A stretch of DNA of 64,000 nt from Cristatella mucedo (Eukaryota > Bryozoa > Phylactolaemata > Cristatellidae): assembly GCA_009760855.2 (NCBI GenBank), contig WPIO01000027.1, positions 4,690,501-4,754,500 on the forward strand, read 5' to 3'. The translations under genes were made by a program, and so were the position numbers. The notes beneath the pieces are model-generated. The model was not told the origin of the DNA. It made no database searches and saw only the letters and a program-made list of their open reading frames with translations. Every line of letters begins with the position of its first letter. Positions within the stretch are counted from its first letter, which is position 1. This document shows positions 19,601-33,440 of this stretch, one piece after another.

Positions 19601-22600
19601 TACATTGAACCCGGTCGTCGGTGCGTGTGGTAGCTGGCAGCAGAGTGCTGCAACTTCCTTTAGGCCATTCGCACTTAAATCACTCATTTCGCACGAGTTC
19701 GTGCCAGATCGCTAGATATATCTAAATACGTCAAATCTGCTCGTTGGGGCGTGTGGTAGCTGGCATCAGTGTGCTGCCCCTTGCTTTAAGCCATTCGCAC
19801 CTGAATAACTCATTTCATACACGTTTGCAGCAGATCGCTGGATATATCTCAATACTTCAAATCTGATTGTCGGGGCGTGCTGTAGCTGGCAGCAGAGTGC
19901 TGCACCTTGCTTTAGGCCATTCGCACTTAAATCACTCATTTCCCACGAGTTCGCGGCAGATCACGGAATATCTAGATACTTCAAATCCGCTCGTCAGGGC
20001 CTGATGTAGCAAGCAGCAGAGTGCTGCACCTTGTTTAAGGCCATTCGCACATAAATAACTCACTTCTAACGAGTTCGAGCGGGATAACTCGATATATCTA
20101 AATACTTCAAATCTGCTCGTCGGGGTGTCCGTTAGCTGGCAGCAGAGTGCTGCACCTTGTTTCAGGCTATTCGCATATAAATAACTAACTTCGTACGAGT
20201 TCGTAGCAGATGACGGAATATCTAGAAACTTTAAACCTTCTCGTCGGGGCGTGCAGTAGCTGTCAGTAGGGTGCTGCACCTTGCTTAAGCCATTCGCACA
20301 TAAATATTTCACTTCGCACGAGATCGCAGCAGAGAGCAGGACATCTAGATACTTTCATTCTGCACGTTGGGGCGTGCGGCATCTGGCAGCAGAGTGCTGC
20401 ACCTTGCTTTAGTCCATTCGCAGTTAAATCACTCATTTCGCACGAGTTCGTTCTAGATCGTTAGATATATCTAAATACTTCAAATCTGCTCGTCGGGGCG
20501 TTCTGTAGCTGGCATCAGTGTGCTGCACCTTGCTTCAAGCCATTTGCACTTTAATAACTTATTTCACACCCGTTCACTGCAGATGGCTCAATATCTGGAT
20601 ACATTAAAAACCCACTTGTCAGGGCGTGCGGTAGCAGGCAGCAGAGTGCTGCACCTTGCTTTAGGCCATTCGCACTTAAATGACTCATTAAACTCAAGTT
20701 TGCAGAAGATCGCAACATATCTAAATACTTCAAATCTGTTCGTCGGGGTGTCCGTTAGCTGGCAGCAGAGTGCTGCACCTTGCGTCAGGCTATTCGCATA
20801 TGAATAAATCACTTCGTACGAGTTCTCAGCAGATCGCGGAATATCGGGGTACATTAAATCTCCTCGTCGAGGCGTGTGGTAGCTGGAAGCGGAGTGCCGC
20901 ACCTTGTTTAAGGCCATTCGCACATGAATACCTTACTTCGCACAAGTTCGCAGCAGTTCGCGGAATTTCTAGATACCTCAAATCTGCTTTTTGGAGCGTG
21001 CGGCAGCTAGCAGAAGAGCGCTGCACCTTGCTTTAAGCAATTCGCACTTTAATAACTCATTTCGCACGCGTTCTCTGCAGATCGCGAAATATCTAGATAC
21101 ATTAAATCCACTCGTCGGGGTGTGCAGTAGCTGGCAGCAGAGTGCTGGACGTTGCTTTAGGCCATTCGCACATAAATAACTTTTTTCGCACGACTTTGCA
21201 GCAGATCATATAATATCTAGATACTTTAAATCCGCTCTTTAGTGCTTGCAGTAGCTGGCAGGAGAGTGCTGTACCTTGCTTAAGGCCATTTGCAAATAAA
21301 TAACTCACTTAGCACGAGTTCTCAGCAGATCGCAGAATATCTAGATACATTAAATCTGCTCGTCGGGGCATGCTGTAGCTAGCAGCAGAGTGCTGCACCT
21401 TTCTTTAAGCCATTCGCACTTGAAAAACTCATTTCACACGAGTTCGCTGCAGATCGGGGAATATCTAGATACTTTAAATCTGCTCGTCGGTGCGTGCGGA
21501 AGCAGGCAGCTGAGTGCAGTGCCTTCCTCTCTTCTATTCGCACTTGAATAACTCATTTGACACGCGTTTTGCAGCAGATTGCCGAATATATCTAGGTAAT
21601 TTAAATCTACTCGTCGGGGTGTGCAGTAGCAGGCAGCAGAGTGCTGGACCTAGGTTAAGGCCGTTTGCACGTAAACAACTCACTTCTCACGAGGTCGCAG
21701 CAGATCGCGGAATATCTAGATACATTTAATCTGCTCGTCGGGGCATGCTGTAGCTGGCAGCAGAGTGGTGCACCTTGCTTTAAGCCATTCGCACTTGAAA
21801 AACTCATTTCACACGAGTTCGCAGTGGATCGCGGAATGTCTAGATACTTCAAATCCACTCATCGGGGCGTGCTGTAGCAGGCAGCAGTGCTGCACCTTGC
21901 TTAAGGCCATTCGCACGTAAATAACTCACTTCGCACGAGTTAGCAGCAGACCGCGGAATATCTAGATACATTCAATCATCTCGTCGGGGCATGTTGTAGC
22001 TGGCAGCAGAGTGGTGCTCCATGCTTTAACCCATTCGCACTTGAATAACTCATTTCGCACGAGTTCGCAGCAGATCACGGAATTTCTAGTTATTCAAATC
22101 TGCTCATCGGAGTGTGTGGTAGCGGGACGGGGAGTGCTGCACCTTGCATTAAGCCATTCGCACTTGAATATCCCATTTCCCATGAGTTCCCCACAGATCG
22201 CGGAATATTTAGAAACTTCAGAACTGCTCATCGGAGCGGGCGGTTGCTGGCAGCAGAGTGCCCCACCTTGCTTAAGGCCATTCACACATTATTAACTTAC
22301 TTCGCACAAGTTCGCAGCAAATCGTGGAATTTCTAGATATCTTAAATCTGCTTTTTGGAGCGTGCTGCAGCTGGCAGAAGAGCGCTGCACCTTGCTTTAA
22401 GCAATTCGCACTTTAAAAACTCATTTCACACGCGTTACCTGCAGATCGCGAAATATCTAGATACATTTAATCCACTCGTCGGGGTGTGCAGTAGCTGGCC
22501 ACAGAGTGCTGTACCTTGCTTTAGGCCATTCGCACATGAATAACTGATTTAGCACGACTTAGCAGCGGATCATATAATATCTAGATACTTTAAATCCGCT

Positions 22601-23876
22601 CGTCGGAGCTTGCTGTACATAGCAGGAGAGTGGTGCACCTTGCATAAGGCCATTTGCACGTAAATCACTCACTTCGCACGAGTTCTCAGCAGATCGCGGA
22701 ATATCTAGATACATTAAATCTGCTCGTCGGGGCATGCTGTAGCTGGTAGCAGAGTGCTGCACCTTTCTTTAAGCCATTCGCACTTAAAAAACTCATTTCA
22801 CACGAGTTCGCTGCAGATCGGGGAATATCTAGATACTTTAAATCTGCTCGTCGGTGCGTGCGGAAGCAGGCAGCTGAGTGCAGCGCCTTCCTTTATTCCA
22901 TTTGCACTTGAATAACTCATTTTACACGCGTTAGCAACAGATAGCCGAATATATCTAGATACTTTAAGTCTACTCGTCGGGGCGTGCGGTAGCAGGCAGC
23001 AGAGTGCTGCACCTTGCGTAGAGCCATTCCCACATAAATAACTCACTTTCCACGAGTTCGCAGCTGATCGTGGAATATCTAGATAAATTTAATCTGCTCG
23101 TCGGGGCATGCTGCTGCTTGCAGCAGAGTGGTGCACCTTGCTTTAAACTATTGGCACTTGAAAAACTCGTTTTGCACGAGTTCCCTGCTGATCGCTGAAT
23201 ATCTAGATACTCTAAATCTGCTCGTCTGTGCATGCGGAAACAGGCAGCATAGTGCAGGACCTTGGTTTATGCCATTCGCACTTGAATAACTCATTTCACA
23301 CGCGTTAGCAGCAGATTGCCGAATATCTAGATACTTAAAATCTGCTCGTCAGGGAGTGCGGTAGCTGGCATCAGTGTGCTGCACCTCTCTTTAAGCCATT
23401 CATACTTGAATAACCCATTTTACATGTGTTCCCAGCAGATCGAAGAACGTCTAGATACATTGAATCTGCTCGTCGGGGCGTCCGGTAGCTGGCAGCAGAG
23501 TGCTGCACCTTGCTTAAGCCATTCGCACTTTAATAACTCAATTTGCATTACTTCCCTGTAAATAGCGGAATACTTGATACTTAAAATCTACTCGGCGGTG
23601 CGTGCCGTAGCTGACATCAGCGTGCGTCACCTTGCTTTATGCCATTCGCACTTGAATAACTCATTTCAAGCACGTTCCCAGCAGATCGCTAGATATATCT
23701 AGATACTTCAAATCTGCTCGTCAAGGCGTGCTATAGCTGGCAGCAGAGTGCTGCACCTTGCTTTAAGCCATTCGCACCTCAAAAAACTTAATTCGCACGA
23801 GTTCCCAGCAGATCGCGGAACATCTAGATACTTTTAATCTGCTCGTCGGTGCGTGCCGAAGCAGGCAGCTAAGTGC
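16616..23876 (+). repeat. 124-bp satellite, subfamily B, plus orientation
   Basis: About 58 monomers by length. Landmarks are aggccattcgcacttgaata, actcatttcgcacgagttcg, gatcgcggaatatctagata, aatctgctcgtcggggcgtg and tagctggcagcagagtgctg. The unit is still 124 bp and is clearly related to A, sharing the cagcagagtgctgc core and the gcatcagttcg/gcacgagttcg region. Two stretches about 1,364 bp apart (20,991-21,179 and 22,355-22,543) are near copies, and so are those at about 21,334-21,530 and 22,698-22,890. This indicates an 11-monomer higher-order repeat. The block ends at an orientation switch. Confidence 0.9.
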
Positions 23877-26800
23877 AGCTACGTCACGTGTTGACGAGCT
23901 TCCACAAGTAGTCTTGATGTGTCATGATAATCTGCTAAGTGAAGCAGTGGAGATAATCAGTTGTGATAGGCCTCAAGCAAATTTTAGTGCCCTCCGGCGA
24001 ACTACAGCAATTTCTAACGAGCTGCCGCAAATTGTCTTGATGTATCCAGTTCAGCAGCTAACGGACGTGAGTTGAGATAGTCAGTTGCGATAGGCCTCAA
24101 GCGAATTGCAACTCTCTGCTGCAAACTACGTCACGCGGCGACGAACTACCACAAGTTATTTTGATCTATCGTGATCAGCTGCGAAGTGATGTAAGGTAAT
24201 ATAATCACTTAGGCTAGCCCTTAAGAGAGTATTAGCTTTTTGCTGATAGCTACGGCAAGCTCTGACGAGCTCAATCATGTTGTCTCGACGTTTCGACATG
24301 CGCTGTGCACTGATGCGAGTTGAGCATATCAGTTGGGATAGGCCTCAAGCAAGTGTGAGCATTCTGCTGCGAGCTCCGACGAGCAGACTCAATGTGTCTT
24401 GGAAGTCTTAGATCTGCCACAAACTGATGCTACTCGACCTAATTAGTTGCGAAAGGCCTCAAACAAGTTGCAGCGCTCTGCTAACGGGTTAGGGCAAGCT
24501 CCGACGAGCTGACTTGAGGTGTTTCGATATTCCGAGATCTTCCACGAACGGATGCGAGTTTAGATAATGAGTTGTGAGATGCCTCAAGCAAGTTGCAGTG
24601 CTCTGCTGCGAGCTACGGCAAGCGTCCGAGAGCTGCCACAAATTGACTTGATGTACCGAGATCTGCCGCAAACTGATGCGAGTTGAGATTTTTAGTTGCT
24701 AGTGCCCTCAAGCAAGTCTTACTACACTGTTGAGTGCCCAGGAGCGCTCTGGCGATCTGACTCGAGGGGTCTCGATATTTAGCCATCCGCTGCGAACTCA
24801 TAGATGTTGAGATTATCAGATGCGAATTGCCTCAAGCAAGGTGCAGTTCTCTTGTGTATGCTATGGCAAGCTCCAACGAGGTGACTCGAGGTTTTCTCGT
24901 TATTCCGAGATCTTCAGCGAACGGATGCAAGTTGAGATAATGAGTGGCTATAGCCCTCAAGCGATTTTCAGCACTGTGCTGCGATCGGCGGCGAGCTCTG
25001 ACGAGCTGACTCGAGGGGTCTTGATATCCCGACATCCGCTGCGAACTTATGGGAGTTGAAATAGTAGGTTACGATGGGCCTCAAGCAAAGTGCTGTTTTC
25101 TTCGGCGAGCTATGTCACGCGTCGACGATCAATTCCAAGTTATCTTGTTGTATCGTGATGAGCTTCGTAGTAATGTGAATTAAGATAATCAGTTGCAGTC
25201 GGCATCAAGCAAGTATTAGCTTTTTGCTGCTAGCTACGGCAAGCTCTAACGAAGTAAGTCAAGTTGTCTCGACGTTTTAAAATGTGCGGCTTACTGTTTC
25301 AAGTTTAGACAATCAGTCGCGATAGCCATCAAGCAAGTATCAGCACTCTGCTGCGAGCTACGACAAGCTCTGACGAGCTGACTCGAGTGGTCTCGATGTT
25401 CCGAGATCAGCCGCAAACTGATGCGAGTAGAGATAATCAGATTCGATAGGCCTCAAGCAAGTTGCAGTGCTCTGCTGCGAGCTACGGCAAGCGTCCACGA
25501 GCTGCCACAAATTGTCTTGATGTACCGAGATCTGCCGCAAACTGATGCAAGTCAAGATTATTAGTTGCTAATGCCTTCAAGCGAGTTTTACTACACTGCT
25601 GAGAGCCAAGGAGTGCTCTGGCGAGCTGACTCGAGGGTTCTCGATATTTAGCCATCCGCTGCGAACTAATGGATGTTGAGATAATAAGATGCGATTGGCC
25701 TCAAGCAAGTTGCAGTGCTCTGTTTCAAGCTAGGGTAGGCTCCAACGAGGTGTGACTCGAGGTGACTCAATATTCCGAGATCTTGTGCGAACTGATGCGA
25801 GTTGAGATAATGAGTTGTGAGGGGCATCAAGAAAGTTGCAGTGCTCTGCTTGGAGGTACAGCAAGCTTCAACGAGCTGCCTCGAATCGTCTTGGTGTATC
25901 CAGATGCCTCAAGGCAGTTGCCTCAGATAGTAGTATGTACTTTTTGCTGATAGCTACGGAGAGCTCTGACGAGCTCAGTAAAGTTTTCTCGTCGTTTCGA
26001 AATGTGCCGCAAACTGGAGCGAGTTGAGACATTCAGTTGCGATAGGCCTCAAGCAAGTGTTAGCATTCTGCTGCCAGCTCCGGCAATCTCCGACGAGCAG
26101 ACTTGATGGTTCTTGAGAGTCTTAGATCTGCCGCGAACTGATGCTTCTTGACATAATCAGTTGCGAAAGGCCTCAAACAAGTTGCAGCGCTCTGCTACGA
26201 GTTAAGGCAAGCTCCGACGAGCTGACTGGAGGTGTCTCGATATTCTGTGATCTTCTGCGAACGGATGCGAGTTGAGATAATGAGGTGCGAGAGGACTCAA
26301 GTAAGTTGCAGCGCTCTGAGGCGAGCTAAAGCAAGCTTCAAAGAGCTGCCACGAAAGGTCTTGGTGTATCAGGATCTGCAGCTAACTGATGCGAGTTGAG
26401 ATAGTCAGTTGCGATAGGCCTCATGTGAATCGCAGCTCTCTGCTGCGAGCTACGTAACGTGTCGACGAGCTACGCCAAGTTGTCTTTATGTACCGTGATC
26501 GGCTGCGAAGTGATGCGAGTTTAGATAATCAGTTACGATAGGCCTCAAGCAGGTATTACCTTTTTGCTGAGAGCTACGGCAAGCTCTGACGTGCTCAATC
26601 AAGTTGTCTCCAAGTTTCGAAATGTGCTGCGAACTGATGCGAGTTGAGACAATCAGTTGCGATAGGCCTCAAGCAAGTGTGAGCATTCTGCTGCAAGCTC
26701 CAAAAAGCTCCGACGACCTGACTCGATGTGTGTCAATAGTCTTAGATCTGCCGCGTACTGATGTGAGTTGGAATAAGCAGTGACGAAAGGCCTCAAACAA

Positions 26801-29800
26801 GTTGCAGCGCTCTACTTCGAGTTAGGTCAAGCTCTGACGAGCTGACTTCACGTGTCATGATATTGCCAGATCTGCCGCGAACTGATGCGAGTGTAGATTA
26901 TCCGATGTGATTGGCCTCGTGCAAGTTGTAGTGATCTGCTGTTAGCCATGGCTAGCGTCTACGAGCCGCCACAAGTTGTCTCGATGTACCGAGAGCATCT
27001 GCAAAGTAATGCGAGTTGAGATAACCAGTTACGTTAGGCCTCAAGCAAGTGTTAGCGTTCTTTTGAGAGCTACGGCAAAATCTGACGAGCAGATTCAAGG
27101 TGTCTCGATTGTCCAAGATATGCCGCGAAAATATGCAAGCTGAGATGATTCGTTCCGATACACCTCAACAATGTTGCAGCGATCTCCTGCAAACTACAGT
27201 AAGAGTAGAAGAGCGGCCACAAGTTATCTCGACGTACCGAAATCTGCAGTGAACTGAATTAAGTTGAGATAATCGGTTGCGATAGACAACAATCGAGTAT
27301 ATGAAGTCCGCAGCGAGCAACGGCAAGCTCTGATGAGCTGACTCGTGGTGTCTCGATGTCCCGACATCCGGCGCGAATTTTTGCGAGATGAGATAGTAGG
27401 TGACGATGAGCCTCAAGCAAATTGAAGCACTCTGCTGCGAGCTACGTCAAGCGTCGATGAGCTGCCACAAGTAGTCTTGATGTGTCGTGATCAGCTGCGA
27501 AGTGATGCGAGTTGAGATAATCAGTTGAGATAGGCCTCAAGCAAATTTCAGCGCCCTGCGGCGGTCAGCGGCAAGGTCTGACAAGCTGACTCGAGGTGTC
27601 CCGATATCCCGACATCCACTGCGAACTTAGGCCAGTTGAGATAGAAGGTTGCGATGGGCCTCAAGCAAATTGCTGCTCTTTACGGAGACCTACGTCACGA
27701 GTCGACGAGCTTTCAGAAGTTGTCTTTATGCATCGTGTTCAGCTGCGAAGGGATGCGAGTTAAGATAATCAGTTGCGATAGGCACAAAGCAAGTATTCGC
27801 TTTTAGCTGCTACTACAGCTACCTCTAACGAAGTCAATCAAGTTGTCTCGACGTTTTAAAATGTGCAGCGAACTGATGCGAGTTGAGACAATCAGTGGCG
27901 ATAGCCATCAAGCGAGTGTCAGCACTCTGCTGCTGGCTACGGCAAGCTCTGACGAGCTGACTCGATGTGTCTCGATAGTCTTAGATCTGCCGCGAACTGA
28001 TGTGAGTATGAATAAGCAGTAGCGAAAGGCCTCAAACAAGTAGCTGTGCACTACTGCGACTTAGGGCAAGCTCTGACGAGCTGACTTTAGGTGTTGTGAT
28101 ATTGCGAGATCTGCCGCGAAATGATGCGAGTGTACATTATCCGATGTGATTGGCCTCGTGCAAGTTGTAGTGATCGGCTGCGAGCCATGGCTACCCTCCA
28201 CGCGCTGCCACAAGTTGTCTCGATGTACCGAGATTATCAGCAATGTAATGCGAGTTGAGATATCCAGTTACGTTAGGCCTCAAGCAAGTGTTAGCTCTCT
28301 TTTGAGAGCTATGGCAAACTCTGACGAGCAGAGTCAAGGTGTCTCGATAGTCCTAGATCTGCCACGAAAATATGCGAGCTGAGATAATTAGTTGCGATAC
28401 ACCTCAACAAAGTGGCAGCGATCTGCTGCGAACTACAGTAAGCTTTGACGAGCGGCCACAAATTATCTAGATGTACTGACATCTGCTGCGAACGTAATTC
28501 TGCTGAGATTATCGGTTGCGATAGACCACAAGCGAGTGTCAGAAATCCGCTGCGAAATACCACAAGCTCTGATGAGCTGACTCGTGGTATCTCGATGTCT
28601 CGACATTCGGTGTGAGTGTTTGCGGGTTGAGATAGTAGGTTGCGATGACCCTCAAGCAAATTGCAGCACTATGCTGCAAGCTACTTTACGCGTCGACGAG
28701 CTTCCACAAGTAGTCTTGATGTGTCGTGATAAGCTGCGAAGTGATGCGAGTTGAGATAATCAGTTGCGATAGGCCTCAAGCAAATTTTAGCGCCTGCGGC
28801 GAGCTACGTCAAGCGTCGATGAGCTGCCACAAGTCGTCTTGTTGTACCTAGATCAGCTGCGAAGTAATGTGAGTTGCGATAATCAGTTGCTATAGGCGTC
28901 AAGCGATTTTCAGCACTCTGCTGCGATCTGCAGCAAGCTCTGACAAGGTGACTCGAGATGCCCCGATATCCCGACATCCGCTGCGAACTTATGCGAGTTG
29001 AGATAGTACGTTACGATGGGCCTCAAGCAAATAGCTGCTCTGTCTGCTGAGCTAAGTCACGCTTCGACGAACTGCTACAGGTTGTCTTGTTGTACCGAGA
29101 TCAGCTGCAAAGTAATGTGAGTTGAGATATCCAGTTGCGGTCGGCATCAAGCAAGTATTAGGTTTTTGCTTCTAGCTACGGCCAGCTCTAACGATGTCAA
29201 TGAAGTTGTCCCGACGTTTTGAAATGTGCGGCGAACTGATGCGAGTTGAGACAATCAGTTGCGATAGCCATCAAGCGAGTGTCGGAACTCCGCTGGTAGC
29301 TACGGCAAGCTCTGACGAGCTGACTCGACGGGTCTCGATATTCCGAGATCAGCCGTAAACTGATGTGAGTTGAGATAATCAGATTCGTAAGGCCTCAAGC
29401 AAGTTGCAGTGCTCTGCTGCGAGCTACGGCAAGCGTCCACAAGCTGCCACAAGTTGTCTTGATGTACCGAGATCTGCCGCAAACTGATGCGAGTTGAAAC
29501 ATTAAGTTGCGATTGGCCTCAAGTGAAAGTGAGCATTCTGCTGTAAGCTCCGGCAATCTTCGACGAGCAGACTCGATGTGTCTTGACAGTCTGAGATCTG
29601 CCGCGAACTGATGCCACTTGAGATAATCAGTTTCGAAAGGCGTTAAACAAGTTGCAGCGCTCTGTTTGGGAGTTAGGGCAAGCTCCGACGAGCTGACTTG
29701 AGGTGTCTCGATATTCCAAGATCTTCCGCGAACGAATGCGAGTTGAGATAATGAGTTGTGAGAGGCCTCAAGCAAGTTGCAGTGCTCTGCTGGGAGCTAC

Positions 29801-30098
29801 GGCAAGCGTCCACGAGCTTCCACTAGTTATCTTGATCGGCCGCAAACTGATGCGAGTTGAGTAAATTAGTTGCGATTGCCTTCAGGCGAGTCTCACCACT
29901 CTGCCGGGAGCCATGAGGCGCTCTGGCGACCTGACTCGATGGGTCTCGAAATTTAGACATCTGCTGCGAACTTATGGATGTTGAGATAATCAGATGCGAT
30001 TGGACTCAACAAGTTGCAGTGCTCTGTTGCGAGCTAAGGCAATCTCCAACGATGTGACTCGAGGTGACTCGATATTGCGAGATCTGGTGCGAACTGAT
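23877..30098 (-). repeat. 124-bp satellite, subfamily A, inverted block
   Basis: About 50 monomers of subfamily A on the minus strand. Three rare variants of the plus block have inverted counterparts here in the same order (14,319 with 29,592; 15,004-15,354 with 28,309-28,659; 16,511 with 25,900). The block is therefore an inverted duplicate of part of A+ rather than an independent array. The marker gatagtagg-type monomer occurs twice, at 27,392 and 28,631, which suggests a tandem duplication of about 1.24 kb (10 monomers) within the inverted copy. Confidence 0.9.
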
Positions 30099-33000
30099 CC
30101 TCAATCTGCTGCGAACACGTGTGAAATGAGTTATTGATGTGCGAATCGCCTAAAGCAAGGTACAGCACTCTGCTACTAGCTACACCACGCCCCGACGAGC
30201 AGATTTAAAGTATCTAGATTTTCCACGATCTGCCGCGAACTGGTGCCAAATGAGTTATTCAAGTGCGAATGGCATTAAGCAAGGTGCAGCACTCTGCTGC
30301 CAGCTACAGCAGGCACCGACGAGCAGATTTGAAGTATTAAAATGTTCCGCGACCTGCAGCGAACGCGTGTGAAATGAGTTATTCAAGTGCGAATGGCTTA
30401 GAGCAAGGTGCAGCACTCTGCTGCCAGCTACTGCACGCCCCGACGAGAAGATTTAAAGTGTTTAGATATATCTAGCGACCTGATGCGAACGCGTTTGAAA
30501 TGAGTTATTCAAGAGCAAATGGCAGAAAGCAAGGAGCTGCACTTTGGTGCCTGCTTATGCAAGCACCGACGAGAGGATTAAAAGTATATAGATATTCCGC
30601 TATCTGCCGCGAACTCGTGCGAAATGAGTTTTGCAAGAGCGAATGGCTTAAAGCAAGGTGCAGCACACGGATGCCAGCTACCGCACGCCCCGACGAGAAG
30701 ATTTGAAGTATATAGATATATCTAGCGAACTGGCACGAACTCGTGCGAAATGAGTAATTTTAGTGCGAATGGCCCAAAGCAAGGTGCAGCACTCTGCTGC
30801 CAGCTACCGCACGCCCCGGCGACCAGATTTGAAAAATTTAAATATATCTAGCCATCTGCTGGGAACGCGTGTGAAATGAGTTATTCAGGTGCGAATGGCA
30901 TAAAGCAAGGTGCAGCACTCTGCCGCCAATTACCACACGCGCCGACGAGCAGAATTGAAGTATTCAGATATTTTGCGATCTGCAGTAAACGCATGTGAAA
31001 TGAGTTATTCACGTGCGATTGGCTTAAAGCAAGGTGCAGCACTCTGATGCCAGCTACTGCAAGCCCCGACGAGCTGATTTGATGTGCCTAGATTTTCCAC
31101 GAACTGCTGCCAACTCGTGGGAAGTGAGTTATCTATGTGCGATTGGCCTGAAGCAAGGTGCAGCACTTTGCTGCCTGCTACTACACGCCCCGACAAGCAG
31201 AATTGAAGTATCTAGATATTCCGCGATCTGCAGCGAACTCGTGCAAAATGAGTGATTTAAGTGCGAATCCCGTAAAGCAAGGTGCAGCACTCTGCTGCCA
31301 GCTACCACACGCCCCGACGAGTGGATTTAAAGTATCTAGATATTCCGCGATCTGCAGGGAATGCGTGTGAAATGAGTTCTTCAAGTGCGAATGGCCTAAA
31401 GAAAGGTGCAACACACTGGTGCCAGCTACAGCACGCCCCGACAAGCAGATTTGAAGTATTTAGATACATCTCGCGATGTGCTGCGAACGCATGTGAAAAG
31501 AGTTATTCGAGTGCGAATGGCAGAAAGCAAGGAGCGTCACTCTAGTGCCTGCTTATTCACCCACCGAAGAGCAGATTTAAAGTATCGAGATATTCCGCGA
31601 TCTGCCGCGAAGTCGTGCAAATGAGTTTTTCAAGTGCGAATGGCCTAAAGCAAGTTACAGCACTCTGCTGCCAGCTACGGCAGTCTCCGACGAGGATATT
31701 TCATGTAACTAGATATTCCGAAATTTGCAGCTAACTACTGCGAAATGAGTTATTCAAGTGAGAATGGCCTAAAGCAAGGTGCAGCACTCTGCTGCCGGCT
31801 ACCGCACGCTCCCACAAGCAGATCTGACGTATCTAGAAATTCCACGATATGCTGGGAACTCGTGCGATATGTGTTATTTATGTGCGAATGGCCTAATGCA
31901 AGGTGCAGCACTCTGCAGCCAGCTGCCGCACGCCCCGACGAGTAGATTTGAAGTATCTGGAGATTATGTTAGCTGCTGCGAACTCGTGCGAAGTGAATTA
32001 TTCATGTGCGAATGGCTTAAGCAAGGTGCAGCACTCTGCTGCCTGCTACCGCATGCACCGACTAGCAGATTTGAAGTATCTAGATATTCCGGGATCTGCC
32101 GCCTACTCGTGGGAAATGAGTGATTTAAGTGCGAATGGCCTAAAGCGAGGTACAGCACTCTGCTGCCAGCTAACGGACGCTCCGACAAGCAGATTTAATG
32201 TATCTAGATACTCCGCGATCTGCTGCGAACGCGTGTGAAATGAGTCATTCAAGTGCGAATGGCCTATAGCAAGGTTTAGCACTCTGCTACCTGCTACCGC
32301 ACGTCCCGACGAGCAGATTTGAAGTATCTAGATATTTCGCGATCTGCCGCGAACTCGTTTGAAATAAGTGATTTAAGTGTGAATTGCCTAAAGCAAGGTG
32401 CAGCACTCTGCTGCCAGCTACCGCACGCCCCGACGAGTGGATTTAATGTAGCTAGATATTCCGCGATCTGCAGCGAATGAGTGTGAAATGATTAATTAAA
32501 CTGCGAATGGCTTAAAGCAAGGTGCAGCACACAGATTCCAGCTACTGCACGCCCCGACGAGCAGATTTGAAGTATTTAGATATATATCTAGCAATCTGGA
32601 ACGAACTCGTGCGAAATGAGTGATTTAAGTGTGAATGGCCTGAAGCAAGATGGAGCACTCTGCTGCCAGCTACTGCACGCCCTGAAGATTGGATTTAATG
32701 TATCTAGATATTCCGCGATCCTTAGTTAACGCGTGTGAAATGAGTTATTTACGTGCGAATGGCTTAAAGCGAGGCAAAGCACATTGATGCCTGCTACCGC
32801 ACGCCCCGACGAGCAGATTTGAAGTATTTAGATATATCTAGCGATCTGCTGCGAATGCGTGTGAAATGAGTTATTCAGGTGGGAATAGCATAAAGCAAGG
32901 TGCGGCACTCTGCTACCACCTACAGCTTGCACCGACGAGTAGAATTGAACTATCTAGATATTCCGCGATCTGCAGCGAACGCTTGTGAAATGAGTTATTC

Positions 33001-33440
33001 AAGCGCTATTGGCTTAAAGCAAGGTGCAGCACGCTGATGCCAGCTACTGCATGTCCCGACGAGCTGACTTAATGTATCTAGATATTTCACGAACTGCTGC
33101 GAACTCGTAGGAAGAGAGTTATTTATGTGCGAATGGCCTGAAGCAAGGTGCAGCACTCTGCTACCCGCTACCACACGGACCGACCAGCGGATTTGAAGTA
33201 TCTAGATATTCTGCGATCTGCAGCGAACGAGTGTGAAATGAGTTATTCAAGTGCGAAAGGCTTGAAGCGAGGTGCAACACAGGGATGCACGCTACCTAAG
33301 ACCCCGACGAGCAGATTTGAAGTATTTATATCTCTCTAGTGATCTGCTGCGAACGCGTGTGAAATGAGTTATTCAGGTGCGAATGGCATAAAGCATGGTG
33401 CAGCAAGCTGCTGCCAGCTACTGCACGCACCGTCGAGCAA
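30099..33440 (-). repeat. 124-bp satellite, subfamily B, inverted block
   Basis: About 27 monomers with the reverse complement of the subfamily B landmarks, for example tgcagcactctgctgccagc and caagtgcgaatggcttaaag. The junction with A- lies inside a monomer at about 30,098. The order A then B is therefore kept along the window while both are inverted. The block ends at about 33,440, where orientation flips back to plus. Confidence 0.9.

Noticed and set aside
16616-23876. Overlapping 60-100 codon frames on both strands of the B block
   Set aside because: They repeat with the satellite period and occur equally on both strands; they are shadows of the repeat.
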